In this document: positions 33,470 through 42,200 of the stretch, in pieces
How the letters are laid out: each line of letters opens with the position of its first letter
How positions within the stretch are numbered: position 1 is the first letter of the stretch
Source of the DNA: Streptomyces wuyuanensis
Lineage (GTDB): Bacteria; Actinomycetota; Actinomycetes; Streptomycetales; Streptomycetaceae
NCBI RefSeq assembly: GCF_900103455.1
Contig: NZ_FNHI01000013.1
Span: 62,001 to 126,000 of the forward strand
DNA length: 64,000 nucleotides
Direction of reading: 5' to 3'
Translations under genes and position numbers: made by a program
Notes under the pieces: model-generated
Database searches by the model: none
What the model was told of the DNA's origin: nothing
The model's input: the letters and a program-made list of their open reading frames with translations, nothing else

Positions 33470-35365
33470 ATGCCGCCTGCCGGTACGTCGTCGGAGGGTC
33501 CCGCACCGGACGGCTCCGGGCGGGACGGCACCGCGCCGGACGGCCCCGCACCGGACAACTCCGAGCCGGCGGGCACCGCGCCGGACGGCCCCTCCCCCGG
33601 GGCCTCGGAGCCGCCCGGCCCGGTGTACGAGCGGCTGCCGGCGCTGCTGGAGGCGGTGCTCGGCGTCGGCACCGACCTCGAACTGCGCGCGACGCTGCAG
33701 CACCTCGTGGACTCGGCGACCGAGCTGACCGGCGCGCGCTACGCGGCGCTCGGCGTCGTCGACCCGGAACGCGACACGATCACCGAGCTGTACACCTCCG
33801 GACTGAGCGATGCCGAGCGGGAGCGGATCGGACGGCTCCCCGGCGGCCACACCGGCCTCATCGGCGCTCTCATCGAGGACCCGCGGCCCCTGCGCGTGGA
33901 CGACCTGGGCAGCGACCCGCGCTCGGCCGGGGTGCCGGAGAAACATCCGGCGATGGAGTCCTTCCTCGGCGTACCGATCCGCGTGCACACCGAGGTGTTC
34001 GGCAACCTCTACCTCGCCGAGAAGCGCGAGGGCCCCTTCACCGAGGACGACCTGGCGCTGCTGAGGGTCCTCGGCGCGCAGGCCGGTATCGCCATCGGCA
34101 ACGCCCGGCTGTACGAGACGGCCCGTCAGCGGGAGCGCTGGATCGAGGGCGCCGCGGCCGTGACCAACGCCCTGCTCACGGGCGAGGCCGCCGCTGACGC
34201 GCTGATGACGGTCGCCGAGCGGGCCCGGGTGCTCGCCGACGCCGACGCCGGTGTCGTCCTCATGCCCACCCCGGGAGGCGGCATGGAGATCGTCGCGGCC
34301 TCGACGCTCGACGATCCCGGGGACCTGATCGGCACCACCATCGAGCCCGGCTCGGACGTACTCGTCCAACTCCTCGGCGGGGAGCCGGTCTTCATCGAGG
34401 ACTCCGCGACGGACCCGCGGATGACGACGCCCGTACGGCACCGGTTCGGTCCGTCGATGATGCTGCCGCTGCAGAGCTGCGGGCGCCTGATCGGCACGCT
34501 CGCCCTGCCGCGGCGGCGCGGCGGGCGCCCGTACACGGCGGTCGAGCGGCTGCTGGCCTCGCAGTTCGCCTCCCAGGCAGCCATGGCTCTGGTCCTCGCG
34601 GACACCCGGCACAACCGGGAGCAGCTCGCCGTGTACGAGGACCGCGACCGGATCGCCCGGGATCTGCACGACCTCGTCGTCCAGCGGCTGTTCGCCACGG
34701 AGATGATGCTGGAGTCGACGCGGCGGCGGGCGGCGGACCAGTCGGCGGAGAACGAGCTGCTCGGGCGGGCCATCGACGAACTGGACTCCACCATCCAGGA
34801 GGTCCGGACCGCGATCTTCGCTCTCCAGCAGCCCCCGGCGGACGCGTCGGCGTCCTTCCGCGGCCGGGTGCTGCGGGAGACCGGCGGCGCCGCGGGCCGG
34901 CTCGGCTTCCGGCCCTCCGTGCACTTCGCCGGGCCGGTGGACGCCCTCGTGGACGAGGAGCACCAAGACGCGCTCCTCGCAGCACTGCGTGCCGCGCTCA
35001 CCGCGGCGCGTCGGCGGCCGGGCCTCACCGCGGTCGACGTCGAGGTCGACGCCACCGGGACCCTCCCCGACGGCCGCCGCGCCCTGCGCCTCACCGTCAG
35101 CGACAACGCGCCGCGGGACGTCGGCGCAGACGTCGGCGCAACGGACGACGGGAATCGGCGCGGCACCGAACCGCCGCCCGTGGAACGGACCGGCGCCGCG
35201 CCTGCCCACGCGCCCCCGGACGACACCGCGCCACACCGTGTCGCACCGGACGGCACCGCGCCCGACCGTGTCGCCCCGCGCGGTGCCGCCGGGAGCGAGG
35301 GTTCGCCCGGAGGCGAGGGTTCGGCCAGGAGCGGCACGACGGTGGTGTGGGAGACGCCCCTCTGA
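33470..35365 (+). CDS. tandem-GAF sensor histidine kinase with degenerate ATPase domain
   Basis: A 631-residue soluble protein of DevS/NarL-type layout. Residues ~1-45 are a low-complexity lead of PDG/PA repeats. GAF1 (~50-200) has TGARYAALGVVDPERDTITE and ESFLGVPIRVHTEVFGNLYL; GAF2 (~215-370) has FIEDSATDPRMTTPVRHRFG. The HisKA_3 box is DRDRIARDLHDLVVQRLFA. The following region (ALLAALRAALTAARRRPGLT, LRLTVSDNAPRDVG) lacks the N-box Asn and the G-box GxGL motifs, and the last ~80 residues are low-complexity APDG/EGS repeats. It may sense through GAF but not phosphorylate alone. The GTG at 33467 is an alternative start. Confidence 0.8.
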   Translation: MPPAGTSSEGPAPDGSGRDGTAPDGPAPDNSEPAGTAPDGPSPGASEPPGPVYERLPALLEAVLGVGTDLELRATLQHLVDSATELTGARYAALGVVDPERDTITELYTSGLSDAERERIGRLPGGHTGLIGALIEDPRPLRVDDLGSDPRSAGVPEKHPAMESFLGVPIRVHTEVFGNLYLAEKREGPFTEDDLALLRVLGAQAGIAIGNARLYETARQRERWIEGAAAVTNALLTGEAAADALMTVAERARVLADADAGVVLMPTPGGGMEIVAASTLDDPGDLIGTTIEPGSDVLVQLLGGEPVFIEDSATDPRMTTPVRHRFGPSMMLPLQSCGRLIGTLALPRRRGGRPYTAVERLLASQFASQAAMALVLADTRHNREQLAVYEDRDRIARDLHDLVVQRLFATEMMLESTRRRAADQSAENELLGRAIDELDSTIQEVRTAIFALQQPPADASASFRGRVLRETGGAAGRLGFRPSVHFAGPVDALVDEEHQDALLAALRAALTAARRRPGLTAVDVEVDATGTLPDGRRALRLTVSDNAPRDVGADVGATDDGNRRGTEPPPVERTGAAPAHAPPDDTAPHRVAPDGTAPDRVAPRGAAGSEGSPGGEGSARSGTTVVWETPL

Positions 35366-35518
35366 CCGCCCCTCTCCGACCTGCCGCCGGCGCACCGTCC
35401 CGTCCCGCTCCGGGCCCGGGCGTTCGTTACGCACGGGTAGGTGTTCGCGGGGAGAATGGTGGGGCCGCGGGCGCCCACGACCTGCCCCGTGCGGAAGCGA
35501 CTTGAGGAGGACGGACCC

Positions 35519-37000
35519 GTGAGTGCTCTCTTCCCGGCTCTGGCGGCCGTCGCGGACGGCACGTCCGGCGACGTACGGCACCGGCCCGCGCTGTGCTTCG
35601 GCGACCGGGAGCTGACGTACGGCGCGCTGGCGTCCGCCGCCGGGGCGACGGCGGAGCGGATCGCCGGGGCCGGCAGGGTCGCGGTCTGGGCCACGCCCAC
35701 GCTGGAGACCGCCGTCGGCGTGGTGGCCGCCCTGCTCGCGGGGGTGCCCGCCGTACCGCTCAACCCGCGTACGGGAGAGCGGGAGCTGGCCCACATCGCC
35801 GGTGACAGCGCGCCGCGGCTGGTGCTGGCCGGCCCGGACGACGAACTGCCGCCCGCGCTGGCCGGGTTGGAGCGGATCGACGTCCGCGTGGCGGGGGCCG
35901 GGGACGAACCGGTGGGTGGTGGCGGTGGCCTGCCGGCCGAGCCGGGTCCCGAGGCCCCGGCGCTGATCGTCTACACCTCGGGGACCACCGGCCCCCCGAA
36001 GGGCGCGGTGCTGCCGCGCCGGGCGATCGCGGCCACCCTGGACGCGCTGGCCGACGCCTGGGCGTGGACGGGCGACGACGTCCTCGTCCACGCCCTGCCG
36101 CTGTTCCACGTGCACGGGCTGATCCTCGGCGTCCTGGGGCCGCTGCGGCGGGGCGGCTCGGTGCGGCACCTCGGGAGGTTCTCGGCCGAGGGCGTCGGGC
36201 GGGAGCTCGGGGCCGGCGGGACGATGCTGTTCGGGGTGCCGACGATGTACCACCGGCTGGCGGAGGCGGTGGGCGGCGACCGGGAGCTGACGCGGTCCCT
36301 CGCCGGCGCACGTCTGCTGGTGTCGGGCTCGGCGGCGCTGCCCGTCCACGACCACGAGCGGCTCTTCGCGGCGACGGGCCGGCGGGTGGTCGAGCGGTAC
36401 GGAATGACCGAGACGCTGATGAACACGAGCGTCCGGGTGGCCGGCGAACCGTGCCCCGGATCGGTGGGCCTCCCGCTGCCGGGTGTGGAGTTGCGGCTGG
36501 TGGAGGAGGACGGGACGGAGATCACGGACCTGGACGGTGAGACCGTCGGCGAGATCCAGGTGCGGGGGCCGAACCTGTTCACCGGCTATCTGAACCGGCC
36601 GGACGCGACCGCGGCGGCCTTCGACGGCGACTGGTTCCGCACGGGCGACATGGCGGTCCGGGCCCCCGACGGGCAGGTGCGGATCGTGGGCCGAAAGGCG
36701 ACGGACCTGATCAAGAGCGGCGGCTACAAGATCGGCGCCGGTGAGATCGAGAACGCGCTGCTGGAGCACCCGCAGGTACGGGAGGCCGCGGTGACCGGCG
36801 AACCGGACGACGACCTGGGCGAGCGGGTGGTGGCGTGGGTGGTGCCCGCCGATCCGGCCGGTCCGCCGTCCGGGGACGAGCTCGCGGACCATGTCGCGGC
36901 CCAGCTCGCCCCGCACAAGCGCCCGCGCACGGTCCGCTTCCTCGACGCGCTCCCCCGCAACGACATGGGCAAGATCATGAAGCGGGCCCTCCATGGCTGA
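35519..37000 (+). CDS. matB: malonyl-CoA synthetase, AMP-forming
   Basis: A 493-residue acyl-CoA synthetase of the ANL superfamily. Motif A3 is IVYTSGTTGPPKGAVLPRRA, A5 VVERYGMTETLMNT, A7 DWFRTGDMAV, A8 VGRKATDLIKSGGYKIGAGE, and the C-terminal catalytic Lys is in NDMGKIMKRALHG. Length and motif set match Streptomyces MatB, which makes malonyl-CoA (and methylmalonyl-CoA) from the free acid, ATP and CoA. A strong GAGGAGG ribosome-binding site precedes the GTG. Its stop overlaps the start of the carboxyltransferase gene by 8 nt (ATGGCTGA), so the two are translationally coupled. Confidence 0.88.
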   Translation: MSALFPALAAVADGTSGDVRHRPALCFGDRELTYGALASAAGATAERIAGAGRVAVWATPTLETAVGVVAALLAGVPAVPLNPRTGERELAHIAGDSAPRLVLAGPDDELPPALAGLERIDVRVAGAGDEPVGGGGGLPAEPGPEAPALIVYTSGTTGPPKGAVLPRRAIAATLDALADAWAWTGDDVLVHALPLFHVHGLILGVLGPLRRGGSVRHLGRFSAEGVGRELGAGGTMLFGVPTMYHRLAEAVGGDRELTRSLAGARLLVSGSAALPVHDHERLFAATGRRVVERYGMTETLMNTSVRVAGEPCPGSVGLPLPGVELRLVEEDGTEITDLDGETVGEIQVRGPNLFTGYLNRPDATAAAFDGDWFRTGDMAVRAPDGQVRIVGRKATDLIKSGGYKIGAGEIENALLEHPQVREAAVTGEPDDDLGERVVAWVVPADPAGPPSGDELADHVAAQLAPHKRPRTVRFLDALPRNDMGKIMKRALHG

Positions 37001-38351
37001 CGCCCTGACGGCACGTGAGGCGGCGGCCCTGGCCGCCGACGTCTTCGAGGAGCACCCGCAGACAACGGCCGAGGACCGCTCCGGGGACGGACCGCTCGGG
37101 TGGGACGGATACGCGCGGTCGAGGGCGCGCGCCGAGACGCGGACGGGTGAGAGGGAGTCCGTCGTCTGGGGGACGGCGCACATCGGTGGCCGGCCCGCCG
37201 TGCTGGTGTCGTTCGAGTTCCGGTTCCTCGGCGGGTCGCTGGGCCGGCGGACCGGGGACCTGCTGGAGGAGGCGTACGCGCACGCCCGCGCCGAGCGGCT
37301 GCCGCTGGTGTCGCTGATCGCGACGGGCGGCAGCAGGATGCAGGAGGGCATGGTCGCCCTCGGCCAGCTCCAGCGGGTGGCGCGTGCCTCGGCCCTGACC
37401 CGCGCGGCCGGGCTGCCGCAGCTCGCGGTGGTCCGCGACCCCACCACCGGCGGCGGCTGGGCCACGCTCGGGGCGGGCGCGGACGTGATCCTCGCGCTGC
37501 CGGGAGCGCAGGTCGGTTTCGCCGGGTCCCGGGTCAGGCCGCCGGATGCGGACCCGTCGGCGTACACGGCCGAGGGGCAGCTGGCCGCGGGGCAGATCGA
37601 CGCGGTCGTCGCCCCGGAGCGGCTGCGTCCGGCGCTGTCGCTGTGGCTGCGGCTGCTGACGGGCGGCACCAGGGAGCCGGTGCCGGGCGGCGCGCCGGTC
37701 CCGCCGCCCCTGGCGCTCGACGGCGCGTACGGCGCCGCGGCCACCGGCTGGGAGGCCGTGCGGCGGGCGCGGGCGCGGCACCGGCCCCGTGCGCAGGCGT
37801 ATCTCGACGCGTGGTTCGACGAGCGGGCGGACGTGCACGGCGACCGGTGCGGCGGTACGGACCCCGGGATGATCTGCGGCTTCGGCCTGCGGGAGGGCCG
37901 GGTGGTGGCGTACGCCGCCCAGGCCGGGACCGCGACCCGGCCCGCCGGCTACCGCACGGCGGCCCGGCTGGTCCGGCTCGCCGACCGGCTGGGGATACCG
38001 GTGCTCACCCTCGTGGACACGCCCGGTGCCGCGAACGACGCCGAGGCCGAGCGGGGCGGGGCGGGCGCGGCCATCGCCGACGTCTTCGCGGCGGTGGCGT
38101 CGGTGCGCGTCCCGGTGACGACGCTCGTGATCGGCGAGGGAGGTTCCGGCGGGGCGCTGGCGCTGGCCGCTCCCGGAAACACCTGGGTCACGCCCGACAG
38201 CTACTTCTCGGTCATCGCGCCCGAACTCGCCGCGGCGATCCTCAAGCGGGACCCCTCCGAGACACCGGCGACCGCCGACCAGCTCCGGCTGCGGCCGCGG
38301 GACCTCGTCGAGCTCGGGGTGGTGCGGGGGATCGTGGCCCGCGCAGAGTGA
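36993..38351 (+). CDS. fused acetyl-CoA carboxylase-type carboxyltransferase (AccD+AccA-like)
   Basis: A 452-residue protein with two crotonase-fold halves. The N-terminal AccD-like half (residues ~25-225) has SFEFRFLGGSLGRRTGDLLE, LIATGGSRMQEGMVALGQL and DPTTGGGWATLGAGADVIL. The C-terminal AccA-like half (~265-450) has GYRTAARLVRLADRLGIPVL, LVDTPGAANDAEAERGGAG and VIGEGGSGGALALAAPGNTW. No zinc-finger cysteines are present at the N-terminus, unlike AccD. Carboxyltransferases use carboxybiotin, but no biotin carboxylase or carrier gene is adjacent. Tight coupling to matB suggests a role around malonyl-CoA. The exact reaction is unknown. Confidence 0.82.
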   Translation: MADALTAREAAALAADVFEEHPQTTAEDRSGDGPLGWDGYARSRARAETRTGERESVVWGTAHIGGRPAVLVSFEFRFLGGSLGRRTGDLLEEAYAHARAERLPLVSLIATGGSRMQEGMVALGQLQRVARASALTRAAGLPQLAVVRDPTTGGGWATLGAGADVILALPGAQVGFAGSRVRPPDADPSAYTAEGQLAAGQIDAVVAPERLRPALSLWLRLLTGGTREPVPGGAPVPPPLALDGAYGAAATGWEAVRRARARHRPRAQAYLDAWFDERADVHGDRCGGTDPGMICGFGLREGRVVAYAAQAGTATRPAGYRTAARLVRLADRLGIPVLTLVDTPGAANDAEAERGGAGAAIADVFAAVASVRVPVTTLVIGEGGSGGALALAAPGNTWVTPDSYFSVIAPELAAAILKRDPSETPATADQLRLRPRDLVELGVVRGIVARAE

Positions 38352-38369
38352 CCCGGCGATCCGGCCGTA

Positions 38370-38477
38370 CCCGGGTGAACCGTGCGGTTCGAGGGATCCG
38401 CGCGACCCGGGTGAACCGTGCGGTTCGCGGAATCCGCGCGGCCCGGGGGATCCCTGCGGTTCGCTGGATCCGCGCGA
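38370..38477. repeat. three tandem 36-bp repeats
   Basis: Units at 38370-38405, 38406-38441 and 38442-38477 share CCCGGG-TGAACCGTGCGGTTC-type sequence ending in ATCCGCGCG. The first two differ at four positions. Each of the first two contains the inverted repeat GAACCG-TG-CGGTTC. They lie 18 bp after the carboxyltransferase stop, in a 277-bp gap with no gene. Confidence 0.85.
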
Positions 38478-38628
38478 CCCGGCGTGCGGGGCCGAGTTGT
38501 CCGTGTGGGGGCCCATGAGGTGCGTCACAGCAACTTAGGCAACCCTTCCCTCGCGCGGTCGCCTCTGGTAGACGTGGCACTCCGCCCGAGAGGGCCACCG
38601 CACCGCAGCACCACCGGAAGTGTCGCCC

Positions 38629-38880
38629 ATGGACCAGGACCGTTCGCCCGACCTCATACCGTTCGAGATCGACCTGACCTTCGAGGAGGCCCGCCGCCGG
38701 GCCGAGGTGGTGGCCGCGCTGGGACCCGACTGGGACCCCGTGGCCGCGCTGGAGGGCGAGGAGGCGGCGTACGCGCTGCTCTACTCGGGTCTCGACGCCG
38801 AGCAGCAGCGGACGTACGACATGCTCGTCGCCGCCGGGGTCCTTCCGGAAGGGGGCCCAGGCCGTGCGCCTTCCCATTGA
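38629..38880 (+). CDS. small conserved acidic protein (possibly DUF6400-like)
   Basis: An 83-residue acidic helical protein: IPFEIDLTFEEARRRAEVVA, LGPDWDPVAALEGEEAAYAL, LYSGLDAEQQRTYDMLVAAG. I think I have seen this as a small Streptomyces DUF6400-type family, but the name is from memory and uncertain. There is no TM or signal. The ATG at 38629 is chosen over a GTG at 38620 because GGAAG lies 9 nt upstream of it. The next small zinc-ribbon gene starts 17 nt before its stop, so the two are translationally coupled and probably work together. Confidence 0.7.
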   Translation: MDQDRSPDLIPFEIDLTFEEARRRAEVVAALGPDWDPVAALEGEEAAYALLYSGLDAEQQRTYDMLVAAGVLPEGGPGRAPSH

Positions 38881-39109
38881 TCCGCAGGCCGACATCGCCC
38901 GCCGCGCCTGGCTGCCCTGCCCCGCCTGCGACGACGCACGGGACTGCGCCACCTGCGCCGACCGGCGCAACTGCGGGGAGCACTGGCGCTATCTGATCTC
39001 CAACCAGGGCGCGGTGGTCCACCTGCAGTGCCCCGGCTGCACCCACATGTGGTCGGTCGACACCCGCCGCCGCGCCAAGCGCCCGGCGGGTGACCCGCCG
39101 CCCTGCTGA
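38864..39109 (+). CDS. small cysteine-rich zinc-ribbon-like protein
   Basis: An 81-residue protein with CPACDDARDCATC, NCGEHW and LQCPGCTHMWSVDT: seven cysteines arranged as CxxC and CxxxxxCxxC pairs that could bind one or two zinc ions. The middle WRYLISNQGAVVHLQCPGC is reminiscent of zinc-ribbon modules. The start is GTG, overlapping the preceding small gene by 17 nt. The stop codon lies inside the first copy of a 41-bp tandem duplication, and the last residues (AKRPAGDPPPC) are encoded by that repeat. Function unknown. Confidence 0.65.
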   Translation: MRLPIDPQADIARRAWLPCPACDDARDCATCADRRNCGEHWRYLISNQGAVVHLQCPGCTHMWSVDTRRRAKRPAGDPPPC

Positions 39110-39162
39110 ACCCGGGCCGCAGCCCGGCGGGTGACCCGCCGCCCTGCTGAACCCGGGCCGCA
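39081..39162. repeat. perfect 41-bp tandem duplication
   Basis: Bases 39081-39121 and 39122-39162 are identical. The unit begins GCCCGGCGGGTGACCCGCCG and contains the stop codon of the small zinc-ribbon gene. Each copy also holds the inverted repeat GGCGGGT-GACCCGCC. It is probably a recent duplication. Confidence 0.9.
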
Positions 39163-39197
39163 CTGCAGAACCACGGCCCTCGGGCCGGGCGTGGAAC

Positions 39198-39231
39198 GGC
39201 CCGGTACGGCGCCGCTTCGCCGTACCGGGCC
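39198..39231. terminator. bidirectional terminator
   Basis: GGCCCGGTACGGCG (39198-39211) pairs perfectly with CGCCGTACCGGGCC (39218-39231) around a 6-nt loop, between the small zinc-ribbon gene and the convergent protease gene. Confidence 0.88.
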
Positions 39232-39255
39232 TGCCCTACCGGTGCCGCCGGCGCG

Positions 39256-42200
39256 TCATTCCACGCCGACCGCCCGGATGATCTCCTGCTTCACCGAGCC
39301 GCCCCGGTCGTCCGACGCGGAGGCCCGCAGCGAGACGAAGCCGGCGCCCTTCGGCACGGTGAGCGACGTCTCCCACGCCGCGCGAGCCCCACGCTCGTGG
39401 TCGAGCCGAACCTTGTGCCAGGTCGCCCCGTCGTCGTACGACACCTCCAGCGTCGCCCCGGTGATCCGGCCCGTGCCGGTGGCGCCCTTGACGTACTCGG
39501 AGAAGACCCCAACGTCGAGCTTGCGCCCGGCGCGGACGTTCCCGGTCAGGTCGGTGTCCACGTCGAAGCCGAGGTTCAGCATCGGCAGGAGGGTTTCGCG
39601 GTCGGCCGGGGTCTCCTCGGAGCGGAAGGTCCACTCGGAGTGCCCGCGGGTGGACAGCCGCCACCGCTCCGGGTCCAGCGTGGTGTCGGTGACGACCCGG
39701 AACTCCTGCTCGGTCGGTTTGACGTCCCAGGCGTACGCGCCGGAGCTCATCCGGCGGTCGACCCGCTCCCCGTCCACGTACACCTCGGTGAACTGGGTCA
39801 TCGAGTCGTCGCCCCAGACGTTGCCGAAGCCGGTGTGGTCGGGGCCCGAGTCGCCCCAGCCCGGCGTGTTGAACCTCAGGTCGTTGCCGGTGCGCTGCTG
39901 GCCCCAGCCGAGACCGGTGCCGAGCCACGGGTGCCACACCGGCCGGAACCAGTTCAGCGTCGTGCGCGTGCCGCCCCGGTACACGGGCGTGCCGCTGCGC
40001 TGCTCGATCGCGTCGGGGCCGTTGGTGACGGACTCGTGCCAGCGCTGGCCGGGGCCGGTGCTGACGTAGTCGGTGCGCTCGGCCGGGAAGGCGATCCGCT
40101 CCGGGAAGCCGAACCCGATCGGGAACGTGTCGGTGATCGAGTAGCGGAACTCGCCGCCGTCCGCGGGGCGGGTGCCGTGGAAGCGGCTGTCCAGAACGGC
40201 GAGATCCCGCTTGCCGGGCCGGAAGACGAGGTCCTCCGGGACGGCGCCCGGGTGCCCCTGCGAGAGGTCGTACACATACGGCGTGTACCGGGTGCCGGTC
40301 AGCTCCAGCCGCTGGTGGCGGGCGGCGGCGGAGCGCAGCCGCGCCCCGTCAGCGGAGCCCACGGTGGCCACGTGCAGCGGACGGGTCTCGTAGTCGGCGG
40401 TGCCGAACCAGGCCATCAGCCGGCCGGGCACGTCGTCGGTGACGAACAGGGCCTTGGCGCCGGCGTCCTCGGCGTTCTGGGCGAGCTCCACGGGCCCGAC
40501 CGCGTCCGTGTGCCGTACGACGACGGCCTTGCCGCGCACGTCCTTGCCCCGGTAGGCGGCCGTGTCACCGGCGCCCGCGTCCACGACCGGGAGCCCGAGG
40601 CCGCCGTCGAGGACGGTGCTGCCGGGCTGCACGGTCGCGTCGGCGAGGCGCTTGCCGCCGGCCTCCGCCTCCAGCAGCGGCTTGCCGAGCCGCCAGACGG
40701 TCCGGTACTCGAAGGTGCCGGTGGCGGGCCTGCGGGTGGGCGCGGCGAAGACCGAGTCGTACGTCAACGGCACCTGCACGGCCCCGCCGTAGGAGACGCC
40801 GTTCGCGTCGCGGTCGAACTCCATGAGGAGCTGACGGGTCTCGGTGCGCCTGTCGACCTCGGCGCGGATCTCGCGCAGCCGGCGGCCGTCGAGGGTGATC
40901 TCGCGATCGCGGTCGAGGGTGATCTCGGGTTCGCCGAGGAAGCCGAGGCCGAGCGAGTCGGCGCCCTTGCTGCCGCGTACGTCGAGGAAGGTCGAGGCGG
41001 TGTACGTGCCGGGCTTCAGACGCAGTTCGAGCGTGCCGGAGGCGCCGACGTCGGCCGGGAACGGGTCCTCGCCCTCGGCGAGCCGCTGCACCACGAGTCG
41101 GGTCGCGGCCGGGGCCCCGTCACGGTCCTTGACCCGGACCGTGAGGGTGTACCGCTCCTCCTCCTTGACCAGGCCGAAGGCGGTACGGGCGGCGACCGTG
41201 CCGTCGGCCGCGGTGGCGGTGATCCGGCCGCCGTTGGTGCCCACTGCGGCCTTGGCCCCGTCGCCGGTGACGGTGGTCCGCGCGGTGCCGTGGGCCGGAA
41301 CGGTGAGGGTGGAGTCGGCGAGGGTGGCGACCCCGGCCGGAGCTCCTTCGACGGCCAGGTCCAGAGTGACGGGCGTGTCACCGGAGTTGGCGTAGGTGAG
41401 GGTCCTGGTGACCGGCTCGTTGCCGTCGTACGGCCAGGCGAGGAAGCCGAGGTCGGCGGAGCCGGTGGCGGTGATCCGGGCGCGCGTCGCGGCCGGTACG
41501 TCCACCCGGCCGGCGCCGAGGGCGTACGGCGACTCGTCGAGCGGCTTCGAGGACGACATCAGCGCGTCCTTGAGCTGCGCCCCGGTCCAGTCGGGGTGCT
41601 GCTCGGCGAGCAGCGCCGCGACGCCCGCGACATGCGGCGTGGCCATGGACGTGCCGTCCATGGAGGTGTAGAGGCCGCTGCCTGGGGCCAGTTGGGAGCG
41701 GGCGGCGAGGATGCCGACGCCGGGCGCGGAGAGATCGGGCTTGAGCGCGTTGTCCCGGTACCGCGGCCCCTGGCTGGTGAACCAGGCGGCCCGGTCCCCG
41801 GAGTCGACGGCGCCGACGGTGAGCGCCGAGTCCGCCGCACCGGGCGAACCGATGGTGCCGGGGGCGCCGGAGTTGCCGGCCGCGATGACGAACAGGGCGC
41901 CGGTCTCGGCGGAGAGGGTGTCGACCGCCTCGGCCATCGGGTCGGTGCCGTCACTCGCCTCCCGGGAGCCGAGGCTCATCGACACGATCTTGGCGTCGAT
42001 GTCCTTGGCGGCCCACTCCATGCCGGCGATGATCTGCGACTCGCTGCCGAAGCCCTCGTCGGAAAGGACCTTGCCGACGGCGAGTTCGGCACCGGGCGCG
42101 ACGCCCTTCTCGCGTCCGTCGGACGCGGCACCGCTGCCGCCGACGGTGGAGGTGACGTGGGTGCCGTGGCCGTCCTTGTCGGCGACCTCCTGGCCCTCGA

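Noticed and set aside
33434..37744. 1436-codon minus-strand open frame across the GAF kinase, matB and carboxyltransferase
   Set aside because: A high-GC shadow frame; all three plus-strand genes have clear family motifs.
38370..38477. Possible CRISPR array
   Set aside because: The 36-bp units are directly tandem with no unique spacers, and no cas genes are nearby.
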